Shown here in pieces: positions 6,539-13,594 of a DNA stretch of 15,144 nt; the stretch's first letter is position 1; each line of letters starts with the position of its first letter. Under the pieces are notes generated by a model that worked only from the letters and a program-made list of their open reading frames with translations, made no database searches and was not told the origin of the DNA. Source of the stretch: an uncultured Pelagibacteraceae bacterium (GTDB lineage: Bacteria; Pseudomonadota; Alphaproteobacteria; Pelagibacterales; Pelagibacteraceae); the NCBI GenBank assembly GCA_902602105.1, contig CACKPP010000013.1, positions 1-15,144 of the forward strand. The letters are read 5' to 3'. The position numbers and the translations under genes were made by a program.

Positions 6539-8866
6539 ATGGAAAAAAAACACATACAAAATATAACAGAAACAGACGAAACAGTTACTATAACTTTTGG
6601 TAAATCTATGCCTGAGCCTATTGAGGAATTGGTTGAGGACGCTAACAATAAAGCAGTTAGCGATATTAACTTTAAACCAACAGACGGTATGGTTACGGAA
6701 GCAGTTAAAGGTTTAGCTTGGCGCAAAGAACACGGCAGAGGTGGTACGCAGGTTGCAGTAGCAAGAGCAACATCTATAAAGAACAGACAAAATTTAAGTC
6801 CTGATGTTGTTAAACGTATGTATAGTTTTTTTTCACGACACGAAGTAGATAAACAAGCTGAGGGTTTTAGTGTAGGCGAGGACGGTTACCCTAGTGCAGG
6901 CAGAATAGCTTGGGCGTTATGGGGTGGCGACGCAGGGTTTAGTTGGTCTAAACGTAAAGTAGAAGAAATTAAAAGAGAAGAAGAAAAAGGTAAAGATATT
7001 ATGGAAACTAAAGACAAAAAAATAGCTGATAAAGATTACAGTTCTACAAAAACTGAGAAGTTTTTTAGAACTGCTACAATTAGCAAAAAAGATTTAGACG
7101 AAAACACTAGAACAATTGGATTATCGTTTAGTTCAGAAACACCATACGAGAGAAACTTTGGTATGGAAATAATTGATCACGATAAAATGGATTTAGAGTT
7201 TTTAGATAGTGGTAATGCGCCGTTGTTATTAGATCACGACGCTACCAAACAAATAGGAATTATCGAGAAAGTTACTGTTGCAGACAAGCGAGGTCGTGCG
7301 TCTGTCAGATTTGGAAAATCTGATTTAGCAAATAGTGTATTTCAAGATGTCCAAGACGGAATAAGAACAAACGTAAGTTTCGGTTATGAAATCTTGGATA
7401 TGGAAAAGGTAAAAGGTTACGAAGATGAGGACGATGAAAAGAACTCATACAGAGTAGCAACCCGACCATTAGAAATCTCTTTAGTATCAATTCCTGCTGA
7501 CACAAGCGTTGGCGTGAATAGATCTAAAGAAAACATTAACAACAACACAACAATTTCAGAGGAAATAAAAGTTATGGAAAAAGAAAACAAAATCCAAGAA
7601 CAAAAAGCCCCTGCGGTTGACAATGCTAAATTAACTGATGAAGTTAGAAAGCAAGAACTTGATAGAGTAAGAGAAATTTCAGCAATTGGTTCAAGACACA
7701 ATATGAGAACTTTTGCAGATGATAGTATCAAGTCAGGCGTAAGCGTTGCACAATTCAAAGGACTTGTTCTTGAAAAAATCGGTAACGAGAAACCTTTAGA
7801 AACACCTGTTGATAGTGTAGATATGAATGAAAAAGAGCAAAAAGATTATTCTTTAACTAGAATGATTAATGCTCAGGTTTCAGGCAACTATGCAGACGCA
7901 GGTTTCGAAAAGGAAGTATCAGACGAAATCGCAAAAAGATCAAATAAAACTGCAAGAGGATTTTTTGTACCTCAGGAAGTTTGGAAAAGAGATTTATCAG
8001 TTGGGACTAACTCAGCAGGTGGATTTTTAAGACCTGACGTTCACAGAGGAGATTTATACATTGATCTTTTAAGAGAAGAAGCAACAATAGGTAGATTAGG
8101 TGCAACTGTACTTAATGGACTAAGCGGAAATATCCAAGTGCCAAAAATGGCAGGTGGTTCGTCTGCTTCTTTTGTTGCTGAAAACTCAGCAGTATCAGAA
8201 AACAATCCTAGTTTCTCGCAAAAAACAATGACTGCGAAATCACTAGGTGGTTTTATTGATGTATCAAGACACTTATTGGCTCAATCAAGCCCAAGTGTAG
8301 ATCAAATACTTAGAGCAGATATGATCTCTGCAATCGCAAATGAAATCGACGATGTTGCTTTTGAGGGTGGCGGAAGTAACGAACCAACAGGTATTCTTGG
8401 TGGTTCGCCAAACGTTATCGCAATTGGAACTAACGGGGGCGCAGTAACTTACGCGTCAACAGTTGATTGTATTACGCAGGTTGCTAAAGACAAAGGTTTA
8501 AGAGGTAATTTAGGTTACGTTACTACACCTGAGGTTATTGGTTCTATGAGAACTACACCAAAAGTATCTTCAACTGATAGTGTTATGATTATGAATGACG
8601 CTAACACATTGAACGGTTACAACATTTTTGGAACTAACCAAATGCCGTCTGATTTAACTAAAGGTTCAACAAGTGGTTCGTGCCACGCGATGATCTTTGG
8701 AAATTTCGCTGACGTTATGCTTGGTTTCTTTAGTGCGGTTGATGTTTTAGTTGACCCTTATACTGCTTCGTCAAGTGGTATTACTAGATTAGTGTTTATG
8801 CAAGATATGGACATTATAGTAAGACACGACGAAAGCTTTGGTGTCATCAAAGACTTAACTGTATAA
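6539..8866 (+). CDS. Fusion: unknown N-terminal domain + U35 prohead protease + linker + HK97-type major capsid protein
   Basis: A single 775-aa frame carries what many phages encode as separate genes. Residues 46-146 (MVTEAVKGLAWRKEHGRGGT; NLSPDVVKRMYSFFSRHEV; GYPSAGRIAWALWGGDAG) form a conserved phage-associated domain of unknown role. Residues 174-330 are a HK97 gp4-like (U35) protease: LLLDHD with likely catalytic H233, NVSFGYEI with S280, and PLEISLVSIPAD (E312, D321). Residues 346-470 are charged and helical, like the HK97 delta/scaffold region. Residues 472-775 (RGFFVPQEVW, SAGGFLRPDV, VPKMAGGSSASFVAE, NEPTGIL, MDIIVRHDESFGVI) are the major capsid. Cleavage between linker and capsid near 470-490 is expected. 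AAGGT (6526-6530) precedes the start. Two internal ATGs with ribosome-binding sites may yield shorter products. Confidence 0.93.
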   Translation: MEKKHIQNITETDETVTITFGKSMPEPIEELVEDANNKAVSDINFKPTDGMVTEAVKGLAWRKEHGRGGTQVAVARATSIKNRQNLSPDVVKRMYSFFSRHEVDKQAEGFSVGEDGYPSAGRIAWALWGGDAGFSWSKRKVEEIKREEEKGKDIMETKDKKIADKDYSSTKTEKFFRTATISKKDLDENTRTIGLSFSSETPYERNFGMEIIDHDKMDLEFLDSGNAPLLLDHDATKQIGIIEKVTVADKRGRASVRFGKSDLANSVFQDVQDGIRTNVSFGYEILDMEKVKGYEDEDDEKNSYRVATRPLEISLVSIPADTSVGVNRSKENINNNTTISEEIKVMEKENKIQEQKAPAVDNAKLTDEVRKQELDRVREISAIGSRHNMRTFADDSIKSGVSVAQFKGLVLEKIGNEKPLETPVDSVDMNEKEQKDYSLTRMINAQVSGNYADAGFEKEVSDEIAKRSNKTARGFFVPQEVWKRDLSVGTNSAGGFLRPDVHRGDLYIDLLREEATIGRLGATVLNGLSGNIQVPKMAGGSSASFVAENSAVSENNPSFSQKTMTAKSLGGFIDVSRHLLAQSSPSVDQILRADMISAIANEIDDVAFEGGGSNEPTGILGGSPNVIAIGTNGGAVTYASTVDCITQVAKDKGLRGNLGYVTTPEVIGSMRTTPKVSSTDSVMIMNDANTLNGYNIFGTNQMPSDLTKGSTSGSCHAMIFGNFADVMLGFFSAVDVLVDPYTASSSGITRLVFMQDMDIIVRHDESFGVIKDLTV
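6984..7003 (+). promoter_or_regulatory. Possible internal ribosome-binding site and start for the protease (Met155)
   Basis: AAAAAGG (6984-6990) lies 10 nt before an in-frame ATG (7001) that begins METKDKK, just after the N-terminal domain and about 20 residues before the protease domain. The position at the domain boundary suggests translation may restart here, yielding a protease-capsid product lacking the first domain. Purine-rich sequence is common in this lysine-rich stretch, so chance is possible. Confidence 0.3.
7558..7576 (+). promoter_or_regulatory. Strong internal ribosome-binding site and start for scaffold-capsid (Met346)
   Basis: AGAGGAA (7558-7564) sits 9 nt before an in-frame ATG (7574) starting MEKENK, right after the protease ends and before the helical linker. 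The match and spacing are better than at several true gene starts in this window. If used, it would make linker plus capsid without protease, the form needed in hundreds of copies per capsid. This solves the stoichiometry problem of a 1:1 fusion. Inference from sequence only. Confidence 0.45.
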
Positions 8867-8878
8867 TAGTTATACTTT

Positions 8879-8912
8879 AACGTGGGCGGTCAACACCGCC
8901 CGCGTTTATTTC
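8879..8912 (+). terminator. Strong hairpin terminator after the capsid gene
   Basis: AACGTGGGCGGT (8879-8890) pairs with ACCGCCCGCGTT (8895-8906) over 12 bp, including one G-T wobble, around a CAAC loop, and TATTTC follows. It is by far the most GC-rich element in the window and begins 12 bases after the capsid stop. The T-run is short, so it may act as a partial terminator or as an RNA end stabiliser that raises capsid mRNA over downstream genes. Confidence 0.75.
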
Positions 8913-8934
8913 ATTAACATAGGAGTAATATAAA

Positions 8935-9138
8935 ATGCCAAAATTTAGTGCTACAAAAGGTTTTACATATAAAGGTAAAGATTATTTTAAAGGCGACAGT
9001 ATTGAAGTTGCAGATGTAGATGTTGCAGGTTTAAAAGCATACGGCAGAATTTCAGAGGGTGCAGTTAAAGTAAAACAAGCTACTGAGAATAAAGCTAAAG
9101 GTCTAAAAAAAGCAGTTAAAAAAATATTTAAAAAATAA
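8935..9138 (+). CDS. Small basic hypothetical protein after capsid gene
   Basis: A 67-aa protein with a strong ribosome-binding site (AGGAG 8921-8925, 9-nt spacer). Residues 1-42 (FSATKGFTYKGKDYFKGDSI; DVAGLKAYGRIS) resemble small phage proteins with an F-T-Y-x-G-x-x-Y-x-x-G-D pattern found between capsid and head-tail connector genes. The last 20 residues are almost all lysine and alanine (KGLKKAVKKIFKK), probably nucleic-acid-binding or disordered. No firm function. Its strong initiation signal after the terminator hints at high expression, for example as a minor head or decoration protein, but that is a guess. Confidence 0.7.
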   Translation: MPKFSATKGFTYKGKDYFKGDSIEVADVDVAGLKAYGRISEGAVKVKQATENKAKGLKKAVKKIFKK

Positions 9139-9143
9139 ATATT

Positions 9144-9479
9144 ATGGCAAAACTGCCTGAGTATTTTTATATAGATCGTAAAAAATTTTATATAGAATAT
9201 TGGAACAAAGAAGAAGCGAGTAAAGTTCAATGCGACGGGCAGTTCGATTTAGACAAAGCAGTAATAACTATTAACAAAGATTTAAAACCTAAAGATAAGT
9301 TAATTACTGTCATACACGAATTTTTACATTTTTTAGTTTGGTATAATAGCTTAAAGCTAAATGCTAGAACCGAAGAACGTTATGTAGATTTGTTTTCAAC
9401 TCAGTTGATACAAATACTACTAGATAAAAAAAACAAAGATTTAAAAAATTTAATAATAAAAATATTAAAAGATAATTAG
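9144..9479 (+). CDS. Small HEXXH putative zinc metalloprotease-like protein
   Basis: A 111-aa protein with H58-E59-F60-L61-H62 in the helix LITVIHEFLHFLVWYNSLKL, the HEXXH zinc-binding pattern, and TEERYVDL (E77/E78) about 15 residues later as a possible third ligand. The N-terminal part (EYFYIDRKKFYIEYWNKEE, then FDLDKAVITINKDL) is beta-rich, as in short phage and prophage HEXXH proteins. It lies 5 bases after the preceding ORF with no visible Shine-Dalgarno. Its role in the head-tail region is unknown; it could process a virion protein or be a catalytically idle structural piece. The lysine-rich C-terminus is AT-rich in codons. Confidence 0.65.
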   Translation: MAKLPEYFYIDRKKFYIEYWNKEEASKVQCDGQFDLDKAVITINKDLKPKDKLITVIHEFLHFLVWYNSLKLNARTEERYVDLFSTQLIQILLDKKNKDLKNLIIKILKDN

Positions 9480-9550
9480 TGCTACAAAAAGTTTATCGCT
9501 TAACTTGGGGTGGTGCATATCTAAAATGCTAATAGGGGTGGTAAGAGTTA

Positions 9551-9859
9551 ATGGCGATAGAAGAAACAACAGAAAGAAGTATATTTTTTGATACTGATGA
9601 GTTCGCAGATAGTATTACAATTACAATTGGCGGAACACAAACTACGATTAAAGGTATATTTGATAACGAAATGACAACAATAGACGTTGGCGATAACGCA
9701 GGTTTAACGGCTAACCAACCTAAGATAACTGTCAAAACTAGTGATGTAACTAACGCAGACTTTGGCGACCCTGTTGTAATTAACTCAGTAAATTACACAG
9801 TTAATAACGTTTTAAAAGACGGTACAGGAATTACAGAACTATTTTTAACAGAGCAATAA
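9551..9859 (+). CDS. Head-tail joining protein, lambda FII-like
   Basis: A 102-aa beta-rich protein in lambda's FII slot. Family-like features: FFDTDEFADSITITIGG (12-28), IKGIFDNE (33-40), an extended loop DVGDNAGLTANQP (45-57), ITVKTSDVTNADFGDPVVIN (59-78) and VLKDGTGITELFLTE at the end. FII-type proteins dock on the completed head and form the surface for tail attachment. The preceding 71-nt gap (9480-9550) contains two copies of GGGGTGGT (9507-9514, 9535-9542), the second possibly helping ribosome binding. The next gene starts two bases after its stop. Confidence 0.75.
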   Translation: MAIEETTERSIFFDTDEFADSITITIGGTQTTIKGIFDNEMTTIDVGDNAGLTANQPKITVKTSDVTNADFGDPVVINSVNYTVNNVLKDGTGITELFLTEQ

Positions 9860-9860
9860 A

Positions 9861-10295
9861 ATGGCACATAAAAGAACAAGTATTAGAAATAATGTTACTA
9901 CAACATTAACAGGATTAACTACAACAGGCTCTAACGTTTTTGAGAGTAGAGTATATCCAAACGAATTAGCAAAATTACCTTTACTAAATATTTATAGTAA
10001 TACAGAAACAAGCGAACTATCTAGTATAGGTAAGATTGAACGTAACTTAGAAATAATGATTGAGGGCTTTGCAAAAGCAACCGCAAACATCGACGAAACT
10101 TTAGATACAATCGCAAAAGAGGTTGAGGTTGCTATGGCAACAGATTTAACTAGAGGCGGACACGCTAAAGATACATTTATAACAAATACAGAATACGAAT
10201 TAGAAAACGTAGGTAATCAGCAATTAGGATTAATTAAGATGACGTTTAACGTACACTACTTAACAACTAAAGCTGACCCTGAAACATTAGGATAA
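9861..10295 (+). CDS. Tail terminator, lambda gpU-like
   Basis: A 144-aa protein of the gpU-type tail-terminator family. The opening HKRTSIRNNVTTTLTGLTTT, then NVFESRVYP and LPLLNIYSNTE, are typical of this group in marine phages, as is the helix DETLDTIAKEVEVAM (97-111) and the strand LIKMTFNVHYLT. Such proteins cap the tail tube when it reaches tape-measure length and connect to the FII-type head protein, encoded immediately upstream. Gene spacing is two bases on the 5' side. No gpZ gene lies between FII- and U-like genes here, unlike lambda. Confidence 0.8.
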   Translation: MAHKRTSIRNNVTTTLTGLTTTGSNVFESRVYPNELAKLPLLNIYSNTETSELSSIGKIERNLEIMIEGFAKATANIDETLDTIAKEVEVAMATDLTRGGHAKDTFITNTEYELENVGNQQLGLIKMTFNVHYLTTKADPETLG

Positions 10296-10299
10296 TAAT

Positions 10300-10458
10300 A
10301 TGGCAAAAAGAATTATAGTCGTAAAAGACAATAATAAAATTGAGATTTGGGACAACGAATTAGAAACTTTTGAAAAAAAAGGTTTTAAAAAAGAAAGTTC
10401 TAAACCAATTATAAAACCACAAACAAAAAGTAAATTAACAATAAAAGAGGATAAATAA
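10300..10458 (+). CDS. 52-aa basic hypothetical protein
   Basis: A short ORF from ATG 10300 to TAA 10456-10458. It fits snugly between the U-like gene and the tail tube gene, with AGGA (10289-10292) as ribosome-binding site. The product starts MAKRIIVVKDNNKIEIWDNE, a beta-hairpin-like stretch, and continues into a lysine-rich tail ending TIKEDK. It has no recognisable family. Position suggests a minor tail-assembly factor, but a filler peptide that keeps ribosomes moving to the tube gene is also possible. Confidence 0.6.
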   Translation: MAKRIIVVKDNNKIEIWDNELETFEKKGFKKESSKPIIKPQTKSKLTIKEDK

Positions 10459-10460
10459 TT

Positions 10461-10850
10461 ATGGCAACTCATACAGGTAGCGCAGGTGTTGTAAAAGTTG
10501 GTGCTAATACTGTTGCGGAAGTAAGAAATTGGTCAGTAGATCAATCGCAAGACACAGTTGAAACAACTAAATTAGGCGACACAGTAAAAACATTTAAAAC
10601 GACTTTAAGTGCAAGTTCAGGAACAGTAGATTGTTTTTGGGATGAAACTGATACAACAGGACAAGGCGCTATGACAATTGGTGCAACAGTTACTCTAAAC
10701 TTATACCCTGAGGGCGCAGATAGTGGCGACACTTACTATTCAGGTTCAGCAATAATCAACTCAGTTGGTGTTGCGCAAGCACACGATAGTTTAGTTGAGA
10801 GATCGTTTGGTTTCCAAATTTCAGGTGCATTAACTATAACAACAGTATAA
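10461..10850 (+). CDS. Major tail tube protein
   Basis: A 129-aa protein with the beta-rich layout of siphophage tube subunits. Landmarks are GSAGVVKVGANTVAEVRNWS (6-25), DTVETTKLGDTVKTF (31-45), WDETDTTGQGAM, VTLNLYPEG (76-84) and FGFQISGALTI at the end. It is polar, Lys-poor and Thr/Ser-rich compared with its neighbours, as expected for an abundant virion protein. AGAGGA (10446-10451) gives it a good ribosome-binding site. It precedes the G/GT chaperone genes, the usual order. It polymerises into the tail tube around the tape measure. Confidence 0.87.
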   Translation: MATHTGSAGVVKVGANTVAEVRNWSVDQSQDTVETTKLGDTVKTFKTTLSASSGTVDCFWDETDTTGQGAMTIGATVTLNLYPEGADSGDTYYSGSAIINSVGVAQAHDSLVERSFGFQISGALTITTV

Positions 10851-10856
10851 TAATTT

Positions 10857-11183
10857 ATGTCAGATATAGACAAAGTTATTTCACATTTTGCAGATAAGAA
10901 AAAAAGAACAGTTACAATAGAAGAATGGAATGTAACTTATTACATAAGTCCATTAACTATTGCAGAAACAAGACGTTTATTTCAATCAGCAAAAAAAGAT
11001 GAAATAACAATGCTAGTTGACGCTATTATAATGAAAGCCGAAAAAGAAAATGGCGACAAAGCATTTAGCGTAGCTGACAAAGATAAATTAATTAATCAGG
11101 CAGACGTAGATATAATAAAGACCTTAGGTTCTTTTATTGTTAATGAAGTTAAAGAGGACGACGTAAAAAAAAACTTCGTTTAG
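10857..11183 (+). CDS. Tail assembly chaperone, gpG-like
   Basis: A 108-aa mostly helical, charged protein between tail tube and tape measure, the conserved slot of gpG. Residues 18-32 (TVTIEEWNVTYYISP) form a beta-hairpin, LTIAETRRLFQSA (33-45) and the MLVDAIIMKAEKENGDK stretch are helical, and ADVDIIKTLGSFIVNEV follows (82-98), as in phage_TAC proteins. It ends by an A9 run at 11165-11173, where a -1 shift leads to the longer product. Such chaperones bind and solubilise the tape measure before tube assembly and are absent from the virion. No clear Shine-Dalgarno is visible. Confidence 0.8.
   Translation: MSDIDKVISHFADKKKRTVTIEEWNVTYYISPLTIAETRRLFQSAKKDEITMLVDAIIMKAEKENGDKAFSVADKDKLINQADVDIIKTLGSFIVNEVKEDDVKKNFV
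11168..11174 (+). promoter_or_regulatory. Programmed -1 frameshift slippery heptamer A AAA AAC
   Basis: In the G frame the codons are GTA AAA AAA AAC; the heptamer A-AAA-AAC (11168-11174) allows both tRNAs to slip back one base. The zero frame ends three codons later (TAG 11181-11183), while the -1 frame stays open to 11347. The nine-A run (11165-11173) would also allow RNA polymerase slippage. I saw no obvious downstream pseudoknot. Confidence 0.8.
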
Positions 11184-11347
11184 AGCCTGACTTTTACGCA
11201 ATATTTTTTTTAGCAGAAAAGCTAAATAAAAATATTAGTGAAATATACAATATGTCAAAAGCAGAGTTTGACAGTTGGTTTATGTATTTAGAAGTTAAAG
11301 CTGAAAAAGAGAAATTTCAAAATGAGAGATTAAAGCATAAGAAATAA
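11174..11347 (+). CDS. gpT-like extension of the tail assembly chaperone (GT product by -1 frameshift)
   Basis: After slipping, translation would continue from 11174 for 57 codons to TAA 11345-11347, giving a GT protein of about 163 aa. The extension reads LRLEPDFYAIFFLAEKLNKN and then ISEIYNMSKAEFDSWFMYLE, the pattern of gpT-like domains (a hydrophobic FF-AEKL helix, ISEIYNMS, then E-F-xx-W). It has no start codon or ribosome-binding site near its beginning, so frameshifting is the natural way to make it. In lambda, GT bridges tape measure and tube subunits, and the G:GT ratio matters. The tape measure gene starts one base after its stop. Well supported by position, frame and motif. Confidence 0.82.
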   Translation, partial: LRLEPDFYAIFFLAEKLNKNISEIYNMSKAEFDSWFMYLEVKAEKEKFQNERLKHKK

Positions 11348-11348
11348 T

Positions 11349-12995
11349 ATGGCACAAAAAGGTATAAATTTTAAAATAACCGCAGTTAATAAAACTAAGC
11401 AGGCGTTTGGACAAATAGGTCGAGGCCTTAAAGGTATTACTAAAGCGGTATTTAATTTTAAAACTGCATTAACAGGCGCAGTTGGTATAGCAGGTATGGG
11501 TTTATTAATAAGAAACTCATTAATAGCAACCGACCGTCTTGGAAAAATGTCAGGCGTATTAGGTATTGCAGTTAAAGATTTACAAACGCTAAAACTAGCG
11601 TCTGAGATTAACGGTATCGAATTTGAAACTTTTGCAAAAGCAACAAGACGATTAGTTGATAACTTTGGCGACTTTTTACAGGGTACAGGGGAAGCAACAC
11701 AAACATTTAAAGCTTTAGGTATATCTATAAAAGACGCTAACGCAGTTAATGGCGATCAAATGGCAATCTTAGGTTTGATTGCAGATAGATTAGACTTAGT
11801 TGAAAATAAAACTATGCGTCTAAAGTTTGCGCAAGAAATATTTGGTGGTAGAGGTGCAGAATTAATTAATGTTTTAAGAGGTGGTTCAGAAGCTTTAAAA
11901 AGATTTGCTATTGAGAGTGATAGATTTGGTTCTTTAAATAGTAAGCAAGTTAAAGCAGTTGAGGATTTTAACGATAGTGTATTAAGATTAAAAACAGTAT
12001 TTGCAAATATTGTAAATCAATTAGTTGCAAATGTTAGTCCTGCTTTTTTAAGATTATCAAGAGCAATAAGAGAAAAAGTTTTAACAAGTATAGAGGACGC
12101 AAACGGTTCAATTCAAAATTTTGCCAATGTAGGTGCTAAAGATTTAATAGACTTTGGTATAAAAGCCGTAAAAATGTTTGAGGGCTTAGTACAGGGTATA
12201 GGCGATTTTAGAGTTGCATTATTAAGAGCAGTAGAAGTTTTACAACACCCATTTAGTAAAAAAAATAGAAAACAAATAGAAGATTATAAATTTAGCTTAC
12301 AAGGTCTTATTGAAACTTTAGAGGGTTTTAAACAAAACGTTGATGTTGTAACAGATAGTTTAGGCGAACAGGATAGTACAATTAAAGGTCTTACTGAAAC
12401 TGCTGATAAGTTAAAAGACGAATATTCAAGTGTAGAGGACAGAATAAAAAGATTAGAGAACGCAGGCGATACTTTTGGTAATTCTATTGCAGGTAATTTT
12501 GAACGTGCAGTATTTGAGGGCGAAAAATTTAGAGATACATTAAAAGCAATTGGACAAGATATATTAAAAATAGCTTACAATACTGCTATTACAAAACCTT
12601 TAGGCGAAGCTTTAGGGTCAAGTATATCAGGTTTCTTTGGTTCAATATTTAGTGGTGGTACAAGTCAATCTTTTACTAGACCCAATATGTTAGATGTTTC
12701 AGGTCGTTATATGGGTGGTTCTGTAAGTAGAGGTAACTCATATTTAGTAGGGGAACGTGGCGCAGAATTATTTACACCAAACAGTTCAGGTAGAATAACA
12801 CCTAATAATAAACTTGGTGGACAAGACAGTATTAGAGTAGTGCAGGAAATAAATATTATGCCAAGTGTAAGCGAAACTGCTAGAGCAGAAATATTTGGTA
12901 TGTTACCTTTAATTAAACAAGAAGCTTTAAACGGTGTATTAGACGCTAGAAATAGAGGCGGTTCTTTTGCAAGAGCCTTAGGAGTTAAAGCATAA
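11349..12995 (+). CDS. Tail tape measure protein
   Basis: A 548-aa protein right after the G/GT genes. The N-terminus (INFKITAVNKTKQAFGQIGR) is typical of tape measures. A hydrophobic stretch lies at 38-54 (KTALTGAVGIAGMGLLI), followed by coiled-coil and helical blocks, the conserved FAQEIFGGRGAELINVLRGG region (160-179), long helices to about 410, and the C-terminal YMGGSVSRGNSYLVGERGAE with LFTPNSSGRI (about 463-493) seen at the end of many lambda-type tape measures. It sets tail length and may pass DNA through the cell envelope. At roughly 0.15 nm per residue the tail would be about 80 nm, short for a siphovirus. Stop and next start overlap as TAATG. Confidence 0.92.
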   Translation: MAQKGINFKITAVNKTKQAFGQIGRGLKGITKAVFNFKTALTGAVGIAGMGLLIRNSLIATDRLGKMSGVLGIAVKDLQTLKLASEINGIEFETFAKATRRLVDNFGDFLQGTGEATQTFKALGISIKDANAVNGDQMAILGLIADRLDLVENKTMRLKFAQEIFGGRGAELINVLRGGSEALKRFAIESDRFGSLNSKQVKAVEDFNDSVLRLKTVFANIVNQLVANVSPAFLRLSRAIREKVLTSIEDANGSIQNFANVGAKDLIDFGIKAVKMFEGLVQGIGDFRVALLRAVEVLQHPFSKKNRKQIEDYKFSLQGLIETLEGFKQNVDVVTDSLGEQDSTIKGLTETADKLKDEYSSVEDRIKRLENAGDTFGNSIAGNFERAVFEGEKFRDTLKAIGQDILKIAYNTAITKPLGEALGSSISGFFGSIFSGGTSQSFTRPNMLDVSGRYMGGSVSRGNSYLVGERGAELFTPNSSGRITPNNKLGGQDSIRVVQEINIMPSVSETARAEIFGMLPLIKQEALNGVLDARNRGGSFARALGVKA

Positions 12996-13594
12996 TGGCA
13001 ACTTATACAATACCGACAACTGTTGGATTTAGTTCAGTAGAATTTGGTTTAGAAAATAACAACCAAGTTTTTGAAAGTCCTTTATCTAATAGTATTCAGG
13101 TTTCAGAATTAACAGGCGCAAGGTGGTACGCAACATTTAATTTACCGCCAATGAAAAAAGAAAACTCTTTAGAGTACATAGGATTTTTACAAAGACTACA
13201 AGGCAGAGTGCATAGTTTCTTTGGTTTCGACGCTAATCATAGATCGCCTAGTGGTACGATTGCAGGTTCAACTTTATTAGTTAACGGTGCAAGTCAAACA
13301 GGAACAAGCTTAACACTAGACGGTGCGCAGGCTAGTACAACAGTTTTAAAAGCAGGCGATTTTTTTAGTGTAAATAGTGAATTAAAAATGGTTACAGTTG
13401 ACGCTACAAGCGACGGTTCAGGCGACGTAACTGTAAATTTTGTACCAAGTTTAAGGTCTAGTCCAAGTGATAACGCAGTTATTACTACGACTAATCCTGT
13501 ATGCACAATGAAATTGACAGGGGATAGTACGACTTATTCTATAAATACCGCAGGAATTTATGGAATAAGCTTTAGTGGTTTAGAGGTTGTCTAA
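12995..13594 (+). CDS. Distal tail (Dit-like) / minor tail protein
   Basis: A 199-aa protein immediately after the tape measure, overlapping it by one base, with AGGAG (12980-12984) as ribosome-binding site. The N-terminal half (SVEFGLENNNQVFESPLSNS; ARWYATFNLPPM; YIGFLQRLQGRVHSFFGFD) resembles proteins at lambda's M position that act as distal tail adaptors. The central block TLLVNGASQTGTSLTLDGAQ, with VLKAGDFFSVNSELKMVTVD, looks like an inserted beta-barrel. The C-terminal part ends in YGISFSGLEVV. It probably forms the ring joining tail tube to tip. The family name is not certain. Confidence 0.62.
   Translation: MATYTIPTTVGFSSVEFGLENNNQVFESPLSNSIQVSELTGARWYATFNLPPMKKENSLEYIGFLQRLQGRVHSFFGFDANHRSPSGTIAGSTLLVNGASQTGTSLTLDGAQASTTVLKAGDFFSVNSELKMVTVDATSDGSGDVTVNFVPSLRSSPSDNAVITTTNPVCTMKLTGDSTTYSINTAGIYGISFSGLEVV

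Noticed and set aside
7417..7758. 113-codon open frame on the - strand within the capsid fusion
   Set aside because: Low-complexity Ser/Leu shadow opposite the acidic linker-coding region, with no family similarity.
9507..9542. Pair of GGGGTGGT direct repeats before the FII-like gene
   Set aside because: Two 8-bp copies without inverted symmetry or further copies; one may serve ribosome binding, but nothing supports an attachment site or iteron.
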